DNA of 38,976 bases from Balneolales bacterium (GCA_007132495.1 SLOL01000121.1:1-38976), one strand, 5' to 3'. Positions 1 through 8,235 are shown, numbered from the stretch's first letter. Program-made: numbers and translations. The notes: a model not told the origin generated them from the sequence alone.

Positions 1-27
1 CAGAAAACAGTAAACAGAAAACAGGTG
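1..27. repeat. heptanucleotide repeat before the first gene
   Basis: The first 27 bases are nearly four units of a 7-bp repeat of the form ACAGAAA/ACAGTAA. It ends five bases before the ATG at 32, so it occupies the place where a ribosome binding site and leader would lie. The array may extend left of the window. The same heptamer forms a longer array at 28960-29064. Confidence 0.7.
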
Positions 28-31
28 TGAG

Positions 32-988
32 ATGAAGGAAATAAATGCATTGCTGACGTTCATGGTTTTATTGGCACTGACTTCCGCGGTATGGGGGCAG
101 GATGTCGTTGACGATCGGGTTGTCGCTTCGGAAGAGGAAGTGCTCTATTTTACATCGGACTGGGATGGTGAAAGGCTCTCCGACGGCCGGCCGAAAGTGC
201 CGGATGATCTGTTGGAGAGGCTGAAACATATAAAGGTTGAGGATGTTTGGCAGTTTCTCAACGAAATGGGATACCGCAACCAGTTCGAAGACGGCTGGGA
301 GATGATTCATGAGGACCGTCCCATTGTCGGCCGTGCGCTGACCACCCAATATATGCCGAGCCGGCCCGACATCGAGAAGAGATTGACGGAGCAGGGATTG
401 GAGGCCGGGCATATTGGTGCCATGAACTCCTGGCCGATCGATATGTTGCAGGACGGCGATGTCTATCTTGCTGACTCGTTCGGAAAAATTGCCGCCGGCA
501 CGCTGATCGGCGATAAGCTGGGCAACTCCATCTTTGCCAATTCAGGTAACGGAGTGGTTTTCAACGGATCACTTCGTGATGTGGAAACACTGGCTGAACT
601 TGACGGATTCAACGCTTTTGCCCGGGGCTGGCATCCGACATTCCTCGAGGAGGTCATGCTGACGGGCATCAATGTGCCGATTCGGATCGGAAACGTGTCC
701 GTGATGCCCGGTGATGTGATATTGGCCAAGAAAATGGGCGTGGTATTCATTCCGCCCCACCTGGTCGAAGAGGTCGTAGTTACCGCGGAAATCGTACAGT
801 TACGGGATGAATTCGTCCATGAAAGGGTGCAGCAGCGGGTGTACACTCCCGGACAGGTGGATGCGCGTTGGACCGATGAGATTGAAGAGGATTTTCTGGG
901 CTGGCTGGAGGAGGATCCCGGACGCATGGAGCGGCTTCCGGTCCCGCTGGATGAGATGCAGAACTTCCTGCAGCAAAGAACCTGGTAA
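32..988 (+). CDS. exported RraA-like protein (HMG aldolase/RraA fold)
   Basis: 318 residues. Residues 1-22 form a Sec signal peptide (charged start, hydrophobic stretch, cut after Ala-Val-Trp-Gly), so the protein should be periplasmic or outer. The body matches the RraA / 4-hydroxy-4-methyl-2-oxoglutarate aldolase family (older name: dimethylmenaquinone methyltransferase-like). The family's D-x20-R-D metal and substrate motif is intact: Asp161, then Arg182-Asp183 in a Gly-Val-Val-Phe-Asn-Gly-Ser-Leu-Arg-Asp stretch. Catalytic aldolases of this family cleave 2-keto acids such as HMG or oxaloacetate; RraA itself binds RNase E. Export makes an RNase E role unlikely. The chain is about 100-150 residues longer than typical RraA, with extra N- and C-terminal segments. 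The next gene, 165 bp downstream on the same strand, is a BASS transporter, so a shared organic-acid substrate is possible but unproven. Confidence 0.85.
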   Translation: MKEINALLTFMVLLALTSAVWGQDVVDDRVVASEEEVLYFTSDWDGERLSDGRPKVPDDLLERLKHIKVEDVWQFLNEMGYRNQFEDGWEMIHEDRPIVGRALTTQYMPSRPDIEKRLTEQGLEAGHIGAMNSWPIDMLQDGDVYLADSFGKIAAGTLIGDKLGNSIFANSGNGVVFNGSLRDVETLAELDGFNAFARGWHPTFLEEVMLTGINVPIRIGNVSVMPGDVILAKKMGVVFIPPHLVEEVVVTAEIVQLRDEFVHERVQQRVYTPGQVDARWTDEIEEDFLGWLEEDPGRMERLPVPLDEMQNFLQQRTW

Positions 989-1125
989 AAGCAGAGCGAA
1001 GTGCAAGGTCATCCTGCAGTAATTAACCTGGAACACTCAGAGCAGGGCACAGAACCTTTTACAGCAACGAACCTTGTAAACTCCGCAGAAAATGAAGAAC
1101 TTTCTGCAGCAACAGCCCGGTTAAA
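961..1125 (+). repeat. degenerate ~46-bp tandem repeat from the 3' end of the RraA-like gene
   Basis: The last ~28 bases of the preceding gene (encoding Asn-Phe-Leu-Gln-Gln-Arg-Thr-Trp-stop) recur in degraded form at about 1007, 1052 and 1098, a spacing of 45-46 bases. Each copy keeps a CTGCAGCAA-like block followed by an AACCTGGTAA-like block. The array fills most of the gap before the next gene. No terminator hairpin was seen. Confidence 0.6.
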
Positions 1126-1153
1126 CAGTATTGAGACATAAAAATCTGAGCTT

Positions 1154-2287
1154 ATGAGCAATCTGAATGGGTGGTACAGAGCTATTCTCGGCCTGGCGGG
1201 TCTGTCGCTGGTCGTCTTCATTATCGTGCTTTTAATGGGCGATGCGTCTGCGGCCGGCTGGCCGGCTATCGCCTTTTTTGCTTTTCTGGCCATCGGCATC
1301 AGAGGGATTGCAAATTTGAAAAACTTCTCTTTCACCATATGGGTGTTTGCAGCGGTGACCTTCTCCATGTTTTACCCGTCACTGATCACCGAAGTGCGGG
1401 GGTACAACACGGAAGGCTTGATTGTCCCATTGATCCAGCTGATTATGTTCGGCATGGGAACCGCCATGAGTCTTCAGGATTTTGCCGGGGTGATAAAAAT
1501 GCCGAAGGGCGTGTTTGTCGGATTGATCTGTCAGTTCTCCATCATGCCGGTTCTCGGGATATCCATTGCTCTTATGTTCGGTTTCCCGCCTGAAATAGCC
1601 GCCGGAGTGGTATTGATCGGCTCATCACCCAGCGGGGTCGCATCCAATGTCATGGCTTTTCTTGCCAAGGGGAATGTAGCCCTCTCCATTACGCTAACGG
1701 CGACGGCCACGCTCCTGGCCCCGGTGATGACCCCCTTTTTAATGCAGACCTTTGCCGGTCAGTTTGTTCCGATCGACTTTCTCAGCATGATGTTCAGTAT
1801 CATAAATATGATCATCCTGCCGGTTGCCGCCGGTATCCTTTTTAACTGGATATTTCGGGGCAGGGCCCAGTGGCTGCACGACATGATGCCGGCCGTTTCC
1901 ATGGCGGGCATCGTCATCATTATTGCCGTCATTACAGCCTCGGGACGTGAATATCTGCTTGCGGTCGGGTTATTCCTGATCATGGCCGCCATTCTCCATA
2001 ATACCGCCGGCTATTTTCTCGGTTACTGGGGCAGCCGGCTGATCGGTATGGAAGAGCGGGATTGCCGGACCATCGCCTTCGAAGTCGGCATGCAGAATGG
2101 CGGAATGGCATCGGGCATTGCCGTGGAGATGGGCCGGACGGCGACCATGGGACTGGCACCGGCTGTGTTCGGTCCCTGGATGAATATTTCCGGCTCATTC
2201 CTGGCCAACTGGTGGCGGGAACGCCCCCCGGTTGACCGGTCCGATGAAGTGCAGGGGAGCCCGGCGGCCGGAGAGCAAGAGGGGTAA
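1154..2287 (+). CDS. bile acid:sodium symporter (BASS/SBF) family transporter
   Basis: 377 residues, mostly hydrophobic, with about nine or ten predicted membrane spans, so an inner-membrane secondary transporter. The Pro/Gly-rich crossing segment (Ile-Gly-Ser-Ser-Pro-Ser-Gly-Val-Ala-Ser-Asn, about residues 156-166) and the Glu-Val-Gly-Met-Gln-Asn-Gly-Gly segment starting at Glu310 match the sodium-binding and crossover regions of the SBF family. Known bacterial members move bile acids, pantoate or other organic anions with sodium; the substrate here cannot be read from sequence. The C-terminal ~20 residues are hydrophilic. It follows the RraA-like gene on the same strand and may be co-transcribed with it. 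Confidence 0.9.
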   Translation: MSNLNGWYRAILGLAGLSLVVFIIVLLMGDASAAGWPAIAFFAFLAIGIRGIANLKNFSFTIWVFAAVTFSMFYPSLITEVRGYNTEGLIVPLIQLIMFGMGTAMSLQDFAGVIKMPKGVFVGLICQFSIMPVLGISIALMFGFPPEIAAGVVLIGSSPSGVASNVMAFLAKGNVALSITLTATATLLAPVMTPFLMQTFAGQFVPIDFLSMMFSIINMIILPVAAGILFNWIFRGRAQWLHDMMPAVSMAGIVIIIAVITASGREYLLAVGLFLIMAAILHNTAGYFLGYWGSRLIGMEERDCRTIAFEVGMQNGGMASGIAVEMGRTATMGLAPAVFGPWMNISGSFLANWWRERPPVDRSDEVQGSPAAGEQEG

Positions 2288-2649
2288 CTGTCGGATCATC
2301 AGGCGAACCAGTCTGTAGATTGAATTATTGCATGGACCAGTCATTGGTTTGTATTGTAGCGGGATGTTGAGCCGGCATATCTTATCAGTCCGGTAGGTAC
2401 CGGACAGTATCTGACGGGAGTTCCGGTCTGTAAACATCCTCATGACCTGAGAAACAGCCTGACGACATGAGAAACATCCTCATGACCTGAGAAACAGCCT
2501 GACGACATGAGAAACAGCCTGATGACATGAGAAACAACCTGACGAACGGCAGTATATATAAATATGCTCCTGTTTGCTTTTGAAGCAGGTTATTTGCAAT
2601 ATACCCGACTGTTTCAGCCACTATTAGTTTTGACTCCGTTTCATTACTT
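2288..2649. other. 362-bp intergenic stretch with a minisatellite
   Basis: No convincing gene is present. The stretch contains a 20-bp tandem repeat (listed separately), and the last ~100 bases before the GTG start at 2650 are AT-rich and could hold the promoter of the next gene. No strong ribosome binding site precedes 2650. Confidence 0.6.
2438..2544 (+). repeat. 20-bp tandem repeat, about 5.4 copies
   Basis: Five head-to-tail 20-bp units start at 2438, 2458, 2478, 2498 and 2518, followed by a 7-base partial unit. Two unit types alternate at first: CCTCATGACCTGAGAAACAG and CCTGACGACATGAGAAACAT-like. All share the core TGAGAAACA. The alternation points to duplication of a 40-bp pair. Confidence 0.9.
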
Positions 2650-3963
2650 GTGAAAATCTTCGCTCTGCTTATGACTCTGTTCCTGTCCGGATTGCTGTCC
2701 ATCATCGGCTGTTCTAATCCTGTGTCGGATGATCCGGAAAATGGGAACAACCAGGCCTTCACCGACAAAGATGTCGTGATCAGTGAATTTATGGTTGTTC
2801 AGGAGAATACACTGTCCGATCCTGATTTCGGTGAATTCGGCGGGTGGATTGAGCTGCACAACCGCGAGGATGAGGAGGTGGATCTGGGCGGATGGATTCT
2901 GGCAGGAGATGATCCGGCGTTGCAGCCGGATATGGCTGATGTGCTGCCCGAAGGGACCACGATCGGACCGGACAGCTATCTGCTGATCTGGACCAATGGC
3001 CTCGGTGAGACGGGAGAAGCGATTCATCTCGGGTTCTCGCTCTCCGAAGCGGGAGGGACCATCGGTTTGTTCGGTCCCGAAAAGGCCGAAGCCCCCGTCA
3101 TCGACACCGTTTCATATACGGCTATGGATGTCGTCCCGGATATCTCATGGGGCCGTATGAATTTCGACGGAAGCGACCATAAAGGGTTCCTTCTTCCTAT
3201 GAACAACCCGACTCCGGGAGAAGCCAACCGGCTGGCCCGTCTGCAGAAACGTAATTCTTTTGAACTCAATATCGGCGACCCCTCCGGACTGGATGTGGAC
3301 CATACCGGCAATTATCTCTGGACGGTCAGTGACAATCCGGGAGGAAGCATCTATAAAATCACCCGCGAGGGGGAGATCGTCAAAGAACTGGAAGTCGGCG
3401 GAGAGGATATGGAAGGCATCTCCCAGCATCCGACCAACCATAACCATCTGCTATATGTCGTCGAAGAGCGGCAGCGGAAAATCGTGCAATATGATACCGA
3501 CGGAAACCTGATACAGTCCGATTCGGTGGCGGTCGAAATAACGAATGAAAACGACGGACTGGAAGGCATTGCCATCAATCCGGTGAATAATCATGTATTT
3601 GTGGTGAACAAAAGGTTGCCCCGGGCGCTCATTGAACTGGATCTAAGAGCGGCTGAGCAGCAGGTCCGGTATACTCCGATCAACTTCGGGGCGGAGGATG
3701 ATGCCCCGGGTTTGAGTCTTGCAGGGCTGTTTTTTGATCAGGAAGATGAGGTGTTATGGCTCGTCAGCGATGAGGCGCGCGCTGTTTTTGTGCTGGACCT
3801 GACAGGGCGACCGCTGGCCGCTTTTGATGCCCGTGAAAAGGATCTGGAGTCCATTGCACTGATCAGGGAAGAGAACCGGATCTACATGACAAGTGACGGT
3901 GACCATACGCTGTACGAATTTGAATATCCACAACCGCTTCTCAAACTGCCCGTGAGCCCTTGA
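2650..3963 (+). CDS. lipoprotein: lamin-tail domain plus SdiA-regulated-like beta-propeller
   Basis: 437 residues from a GTG start. Residues 1-21 are a lipoprotein signal ending in Ser-Ile-Ile-Gly-Cys, so Cys21 is the expected lipidated residue. Residues about 40-200 look like a lamin-tail domain (Ile-Ser-Glu-Phe start, Gly-Gly-Trp-Ile-Glu-Leu-His-Asn, Leu-Gly-Gly-Trp-Ile-Leu, Pro-Thr-Pro-Gly-Glu-Ala-Asn end), an Ig-like fold common in secreted bacterial proteins. Residues about 205-432 resemble the SdiA-regulated (YjiK-type) six-bladed propeller, with repeated blocks such as Asp-Pro-Ser-Gly-Leu-Asp-Val and Asp-Leu-Glu-Ser-Ile-Ala. The role is unknown; binding of a ligand at the cell surface is plausible. 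It lies alone between two repeat arrays. Confidence 0.8.
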   Translation: MKIFALLMTLFLSGLLSIIGCSNPVSDDPENGNNQAFTDKDVVISEFMVVQENTLSDPDFGEFGGWIELHNREDEEVDLGGWILAGDDPALQPDMADVLPEGTTIGPDSYLLIWTNGLGETGEAIHLGFSLSEAGGTIGLFGPEKAEAPVIDTVSYTAMDVVPDISWGRMNFDGSDHKGFLLPMNNPTPGEANRLARLQKRNSFELNIGDPSGLDVDHTGNYLWTVSDNPGGSIYKITREGEIVKELEVGGEDMEGISQHPTNHNHLLYVVEERQRKIVQYDTDGNLIQSDSVAVEITNENDGLEGIAINPVNNHVFVVNKRLPRALIELDLRAAEQQVRYTPINFGAEDDAPGLSLAGLFFDQEDEVLWLVSDEARAVFVLDLTGRPLAAFDAREKDLESIALIREENRIYMTSDGDHTLYEFEYPQPLLKLPVSP

Positions 3964-4090
3964 GCGGAGGAATGAATGAACGGTCATTTGGTGGAATGAA
4001 TAAACCGGTTTTTAGTGGAATGAACGGACTCATGAAGAATTGCACGGACTTTTGAAGGTATGATTAAACAGAATTTGGAGGAGTGAATGA
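3962..4090 (+). repeat. degenerate 20-24-bp array with SD/start-like cores
   Basis: The leader between two genes holds six degenerate units around a GGAATGAA-like core, at about 3969, 3993, 4017, 4037, 4057 and 4080. The first three are near-identical at the core and spaced 24 bases; the others are weaker. Several units look like a purine ribosome binding site plus ATG, and the last overlaps the real start at 4087. Confidence 0.5.
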
Positions 4091-6615
4091 GCTTATTGTT
4101 GAAAAAAGAGGTGAATTGCGGTGTTGAAGCAGAACCCAATAAACCGTTTGCTGGTCTTTTTTTTGCAGTTTTGCTGTTGATCTTGACAGGATTCATCGGG
4201 ATCGGGGAAAAGACTGATCAGTCGGGTGTCGTAACGGAACAGGATTACCGGAGGGCTGAAGCGTTGTTGAACCGCAACGTGCAGGCGAAAGTGCTGTACA
4301 GTGATATCCGGCCGCAATGGTTGGATGATGACCGGTTCTGGTACCGGGTCCGGACCGGGGAGGGCTTCCGTTTTTACCTGGTGAATCCCGAAACCGCGGA
4401 GCGTGACGATGCTTTTGATCACGATGAGCTTGCGGAGTCGCTGGAAGAGGCTCTTGGACGGAACATCCGTGCCTCAGATCTCCCATTCAGCACTTTTCGC
4501 TATGTGAAGGGAGAGTCGGCGATCCGGTTTGTGATTGACGGAGACCGGTGGGAGTGTGATCTGGATCAGTACCAATGTGTGGATCCGGACTTGCCGGACC
4601 GGCCGCCCAATAGTCTACTCTCACCGGACCGGCGGTGGGCGGCATATATCCGCGATCATAATTTGTGGGTGCGGGATATGGAGAACGGAGATGACATCGC
4701 ACTCACTGAGGGCGGGGAGCAGCACTACGGTTTTGCAACGAATTCTCAGGGCTGGTTCCGGTCCGATCGCCCGGTGCTGAACTGGTCGCCCGACTCCCGC
4801 AAGATTGCCACCTATCGTCTGGATGAACGCGATGTCGCCGAGATGCATCTGCTCGAGACGGCCGAAGGTCGTCCGGTTCACGAGTCATGGCCCTACGCGC
4901 TGCCCGGTGATGACAAGGTGCCGATGCATGAGCGAGTAGTGCTGGATGTCGAAAACCGGACCAAAGTATGGCTGGATATCGAACCGTCACACCAGCGTAC
5001 ATCCAACTGTTGCGGACTTGAGCGGGGTGACCGGTGGGCCGATATCGACTGGAGGGATGATGCGTCAGAGCTGGCCTTTGTGACCACGTCCCGGGATTAC
5101 CGGGAAGTCAATCTCTATATTGCCGATACCGAAACCGGAAGTGTGAGACATGTCTACCGGGAAAAGGAGGAGCCATTTTTCGAATCGAATCTGACCTCGC
5201 GCGGTGTGCCGAACTGGCGGGTGCTATTCGACCGCAAGACTTTCCTCTGGTTTTCGAGACGGGACGAGTGGGGACATCTGTACTATCACCGGCTGGATGA
5301 TGCCGGTCGCATCGGACGAATCACTTCTGGAGAATGGAATGTGGTGGATCTGCTTCATGTCGATGAACAGATGGGGACGGTATTTTTTACCGCGGTTGGC
5401 AAAGAGCCGGAGCGTGACCCCTACCGGACACACTTTTACAAAACGGAACTGCCGGACGGAAATAATGCGGATTCGCCGAATGAAGATAATGCGGAACTTC
5501 TTGACGGAAACTCGGTGCCGGTTGATAACAGCCGGACCGGTGATACGCCATCCATCGATAACCGGACCGGTGATACATCGTCCGATGGGACAACCGGCCG
5601 GCATTATGCGATTTCGGAGCCCTTGCTGTTAACCGCAGAAGATGCCAACCACGAAATATCCGTGTCACCATCAGGGCGCTTTTTTGTCGACGAATATTCC
5701 GGTTTCAGGAGTCCGTCGGTCACCATGTTGCGCTCATCAGACGGCTCCGATGTGATGCCCCTTGAAGAGGCGGATATTACACCTCTGGAAGAGACGGCCT
5801 GGACCATGCCTGAACCTTTTGTGGTGAAGGCTCGTGCTGGGGAGACGGATCTGTACGGGTTGATATACAAACCCTCGGACTTCGATTCGACGAAATCCTA
5901 CCCTGTTGTGGTCAATCTCTATCCGGGTCCGCAGATCGGCAGTGTGGGCACACGGAGCTTTACACCGGTCCGGCGGGGACAGACTCATGCGCTTGCCGAA
6001 CTCGGATTTATTGTGGTACAGATGGATGCGCTCGGTACACCCTTGCGATCCAGGTCGTTTCATACGCACTGGTATGGGGATATGAGCGATAACGGATTGG
6101 AAGACCAGATCGCCGGCATTCGGCAGCTGGGCGAACGCCATGACTGGCTGGACAGTGACCGGGCCGGAATTTACGGTCATTCGGGGGGAGGATACGCTAC
6201 GGCAAGTGCGCTGCTCCGTTTCCCGGGGGTGTTCAAAGCCGGAGTGGCCAGTGCCGGTAACATGGACAACCGGGGTTACACCTTCTATTGGGGTGAAAAA
6301 TATCAGGGGCTCCGGAATGTGGAAGAGGTAGAAGGAGAAGACCCCTACAAATCACAGGCCATCTGGAAAAAAGCGGGACAGCTTGAAGACCATCTGCTGC
6401 TTTCCTACGGTACCATGGACAATAACGTACATCCGAATATGACGTTGCTGCTGGTGAATGAATTGATCAGGGAGAATAAAGATTTCGATTTGCTTGTCAT
6501 GCCCAACAGAAATCACGGATATGCCAATGAATCCTATCATGTTCGCCGTACCTGGGACTACTTTGTGCGTCATCTGCTGAAGGCGGAGCCTCCGCATGAA
6601 TACGAATTCAATTGA
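4087..6615 (+). CDS. S9 family peptidase, dipeptidyl peptidase IV-like
   Basis: 842 residues. A hydrophobic segment at about 21-40 is an N-terminal signal anchor or signal peptide. Residues ~60-570 form the DPP IV-type beta-propeller; residues ~580-842 form the alpha/beta hydrolase domain. The catalytic triad is visible: Ser699 in Gly-His-Ser-Gly-Gly-Gly, Asp778 in Gly-Thr-Met-Asp-Asn-Asn-Val-His, and His810 in Asn-Arg-Asn-His-Gly. Members remove N-terminal dipeptides from peptides, typically Xaa-Pro or Xaa-Ala, in the periplasm or at the surface. Odd points: the nucleophile elbow has Gly-Gly after Ser instead of the more usual Tyr-Gly, and residues ~457-504 are a low-complexity Asp/Asn/Ser/Thr insertion with repeats of Asn-Arg-Thr-Gly-Asp-Thr. 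The start at 4087 is preceded by GGAGGAGTGA, a good ribosome binding site. Its closest functional neighbour is the second S9 gene 1.6 kb downstream. Confidence 0.92.
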   Translation: MSLLLKKEVNCGVEAEPNKPFAGLFFAVLLLILTGFIGIGEKTDQSGVVTEQDYRRAEALLNRNVQAKVLYSDIRPQWLDDDRFWYRVRTGEGFRFYLVNPETAERDDAFDHDELAESLEEALGRNIRASDLPFSTFRYVKGESAIRFVIDGDRWECDLDQYQCVDPDLPDRPPNSLLSPDRRWAAYIRDHNLWVRDMENGDDIALTEGGEQHYGFATNSQGWFRSDRPVLNWSPDSRKIATYRLDERDVAEMHLLETAEGRPVHESWPYALPGDDKVPMHERVVLDVENRTKVWLDIEPSHQRTSNCCGLERGDRWADIDWRDDASELAFVTTSRDYREVNLYIADTETGSVRHVYREKEEPFFESNLTSRGVPNWRVLFDRKTFLWFSRRDEWGHLYYHRLDDAGRIGRITSGEWNVVDLLHVDEQMGTVFFTAVGKEPERDPYRTHFYKTELPDGNNADSPNEDNAELLDGNSVPVDNSRTGDTPSIDNRTGDTSSDGTTGRHYAISEPLLLTAEDANHEISVSPSGRFFVDEYSGFRSPSVTMLRSSDGSDVMPLEEADITPLEETAWTMPEPFVVKARAGETDLYGLIYKPSDFDSTKSYPVVVNLYPGPQIGSVGTRSFTPVRRGQTHALAELGFIVVQMDALGTPLRSRSFHTHWYGDMSDNGLEDQIAGIRQLGERHDWLDSDRAGIYGHSGGGYATASALLRFPGVFKAGVASAGNMDNRGYTFYWGEKYQGLRNVEEVEGEDPYKSQAIWKKAGQLEDHLLLSYGTMDNNVHPNMTLLLVNELIRENKDFDLLVMPNRNHGYANESYHVRRTWDYFVRHLLKAEPPHEYEFN

Positions 6616-6843
6616 ATATATCTGACTTCCAACGATTCACCTGCTACAGCATATAACACTGCGGGAACGCATACGTTACCCTGACGTGTTGATAGCAAAT
6701 ATCCATATATTCCAAACAAATATTTTAGCATAATATAAAACACACATGCAATGCCCATGACGGCAACCCGCCGAACAGAAGATGATTATAATGGTTGTGT
6801 ACATGCATGTGACATTACAAAACAAATCTGAAATTGCATACAT

Positions 6844-7194
6844 ATGAAATTAGTAGATCAGGAAGGCAATGAAATAACAAGCAATAAGAATGAAGAGGCG
6901 CAGGAGCTGGAGAAGCAGCTTGCACGTATGGCTCAGGCGATAGTAGAGCCGATCTTGAACAAGCTTCAGCTGTCCAATCAGCAGATCAGCCAGGAGCAGT
7001 TGATGCAGATTACTTCCATGGCTCATCAGATGATCTTTAACCGGATGATATTCAATCTGATTCAGAAGGTCGGTGTTAAGGACATGAAGGAGCTGGTATC
7101 GGATAACGACGTGGAAGAGCTCAAAACCTCATTCTCAAATCAGTTCAAGTCCGGATCCGGAGACCAACAGCAGCAGGAGCCGCCCGAGGCATGA
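6844..7194 (+). CDS. small hypothetical protein, Gln/Met-rich helical
   Basis: 116 residues with no family I recognise. No signal peptide. The sequence is predicted to be almost all helix, rich in Gln, Met and Leu from about residue 20 to 85 (Leu-Glu-Lys-Gln-Leu-Ala, Met-Ala-His-Gln-Met-Ile), with a disordered Gln/Pro tail. The pattern suggests a soluble cytoplasmic oligomeric or partner-binding protein. It is flanked by more than 190 bp on each side and is probably a single-gene unit. The clean helical pattern and acidic composition similar to neighbours argue that it is real. Confidence 0.6.
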   Translation: MKLVDQEGNEITSNKNEEAQELEKQLARMAQAIVEPILNKLQLSNQQISQEQLMQITSMAHQMIFNRMIFNLIQKVGVKDMKELVSDNDVEELKTSFSNQFKSGSGDQQQQEPPEA

Positions 7195-7265
7195 TTCTTC
7201 TTGAAAATTCAGCAGTAAACCCGTAATCCGGTCAATTGCATCTGTTTATAATTTTGTTCCAAGCG

Positions 7266-7355
7266 GTCAGATGAACCGAAGGTCACGAAGTGAAATGTCC
7301 ATGACGGTTATAATCATACTCTTGTGTGACGTATTGCCGTTATGAACATTTCATG
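7266..7355 (+). repeat. palindromic intergenic element, copy A
   Basis: Copy A of a repeat family also seen at 10526, 10618, 19208 and 29072. It begins with the shared left segment GATGAACCGAAGGTCACG and then has an outer stem: GAAATGTCCATGACGG pairs with CCGTTATGAACATTTC near the right end (14 of 16 positions match the ideal complement). The sequence between the arms keeps the ATAATCAT core. It fills much of the gap before msrA. Confidence 0.8.
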
Positions 7356-7445
7356 TTGTCAACAGAAAGTTGAATGGCAGTATGAACCGGTATGCGGGTT
7401 CACAATGCAGGTCCAGTCCAATCCAAGCCGGTTCCCGGAAACTAT

Positions 7446-8111
7446 ATGAGTACAAATAGTCTGTTCACCATACCGATGCTGGTATTCTTGCTGACTACCG
7501 GTATACCGGTAAAAGGGGGTGCTGGAATCACACAAGAACTAAATACCATGACAAACGAGAACAAAGCGACTTTTGGAGCCGGGTGCTTTTGGTGTGTTGA
7601 AGCGGTCTTTAAACGGGTAGAGGGCGTGAAGTCGGTAGTTTCCGGGTATTCCGGCGGACGCAAAGACGAGGCTTCGTACCGGATTGTGAGCACCGGTGAT
7701 ACCGGTCATGCTGAAGTGGTGCAGGTTACCTGGGATCCCGACATTGTAAGCTATGATGAGCTGCTGGAAATCTTCTGGCGGACTCACGATCCTACAACGC
7801 TGAACCGCCAGGGGGCGGATGTGGGCCCGCAGTACCGTTCCGTGGTGTTTTATCATGACGATTTTCAGAGGGAGCGAGCTGAATACTACAAGCAGAAGCT
7901 GGATGAGGCGGGTATTTTCGATGACCCTGTCGTAACCGGGATTACACCATTCGAAGCGTTTTATGAGGCGGAAGACTACCATCAGAACTACTTTGAGAAC
8001 AATCCGGACCAGGGCTATTGCCAGTTGGTAATTCGCCCCAAACTGGACAAGTTCAAGACGCTTTTTGAAGATAAACTGCGGCCGGAATATCGCCCCGGTT
8101 CATCGCAATGA
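7446..8111 (+). CDS. msrA: peptide-methionine (S)-S-oxide reductase MsrA
   Basis: Reduces methionine-S-sulfoxide in proteins and free methionine back to methionine. The signature Gly-Cys-Phe-Trp-Cys lies at residues 46-50 (Cys47 is the nucleophile), followed by Gly-Val-Lys-Ser-Val-Val-Ser-Gly-Tyr-Ser-Gly-Gly and the late His-Gln-Asn-Tyr-Phe block. 222 residues from this ATG. The start is uncertain: from 7446 the protein begins with a hydrophobic stretch that could export it; an in-frame ATG at 7392 adds 18 residues with extra positive charge, and one at 7548 gives a plain cytoplasmic enzyme of the usual size. The hydrophobic leader favours an exported form that protects envelope proteins. It stands just upstream of an S9 peptidase. 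Confidence 0.93.
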   Translation: MSTNSLFTIPMLVFLLTTGIPVKGGAGITQELNTMTNENKATFGAGCFWCVEAVFKRVEGVKSVVSGYSGGRKDEASYRIVSTGDTGHAEVVQVTWDPDIVSYDELLEIFWRTHDPTTLNRQGADVGPQYRSVVFYHDDFQRERAEYYKQKLDEAGIFDDPVVTGITPFEAFYEAEDYHQNYFENNPDQGYCQLVIRPKLDKFKTLFEDKLRPEYRPGSSQ

Positions 8112-8235
8112 TCGGTGTACCATTGTATTGGCATTTCTTGTTATCTTCCGTTTAGCACACTTGCGAGGACCGGCGGGAAGGGTATAGGCTCTCGGTCCGA
8201 TATGCCAATAATATTGCACACAAACCCCTCTGAAT

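Noticed and set aside
2385-2768. 127-residue open frame on the minus strand with repeated Met-Ser-Ser-Gly-Cys-Phe
   Set aside because: Repeats come from the 20-bp minisatellite, and the frame overlaps the start of the lipoprotein gene.
6616-6843. Possible sixth, degenerate copy of the palindromic element (ATGCAATGCCCATGACGG near 6750)
   Set aside because: Only one arm-like stretch of about 18 bases matches; no second arm or inner hairpin could be paired.
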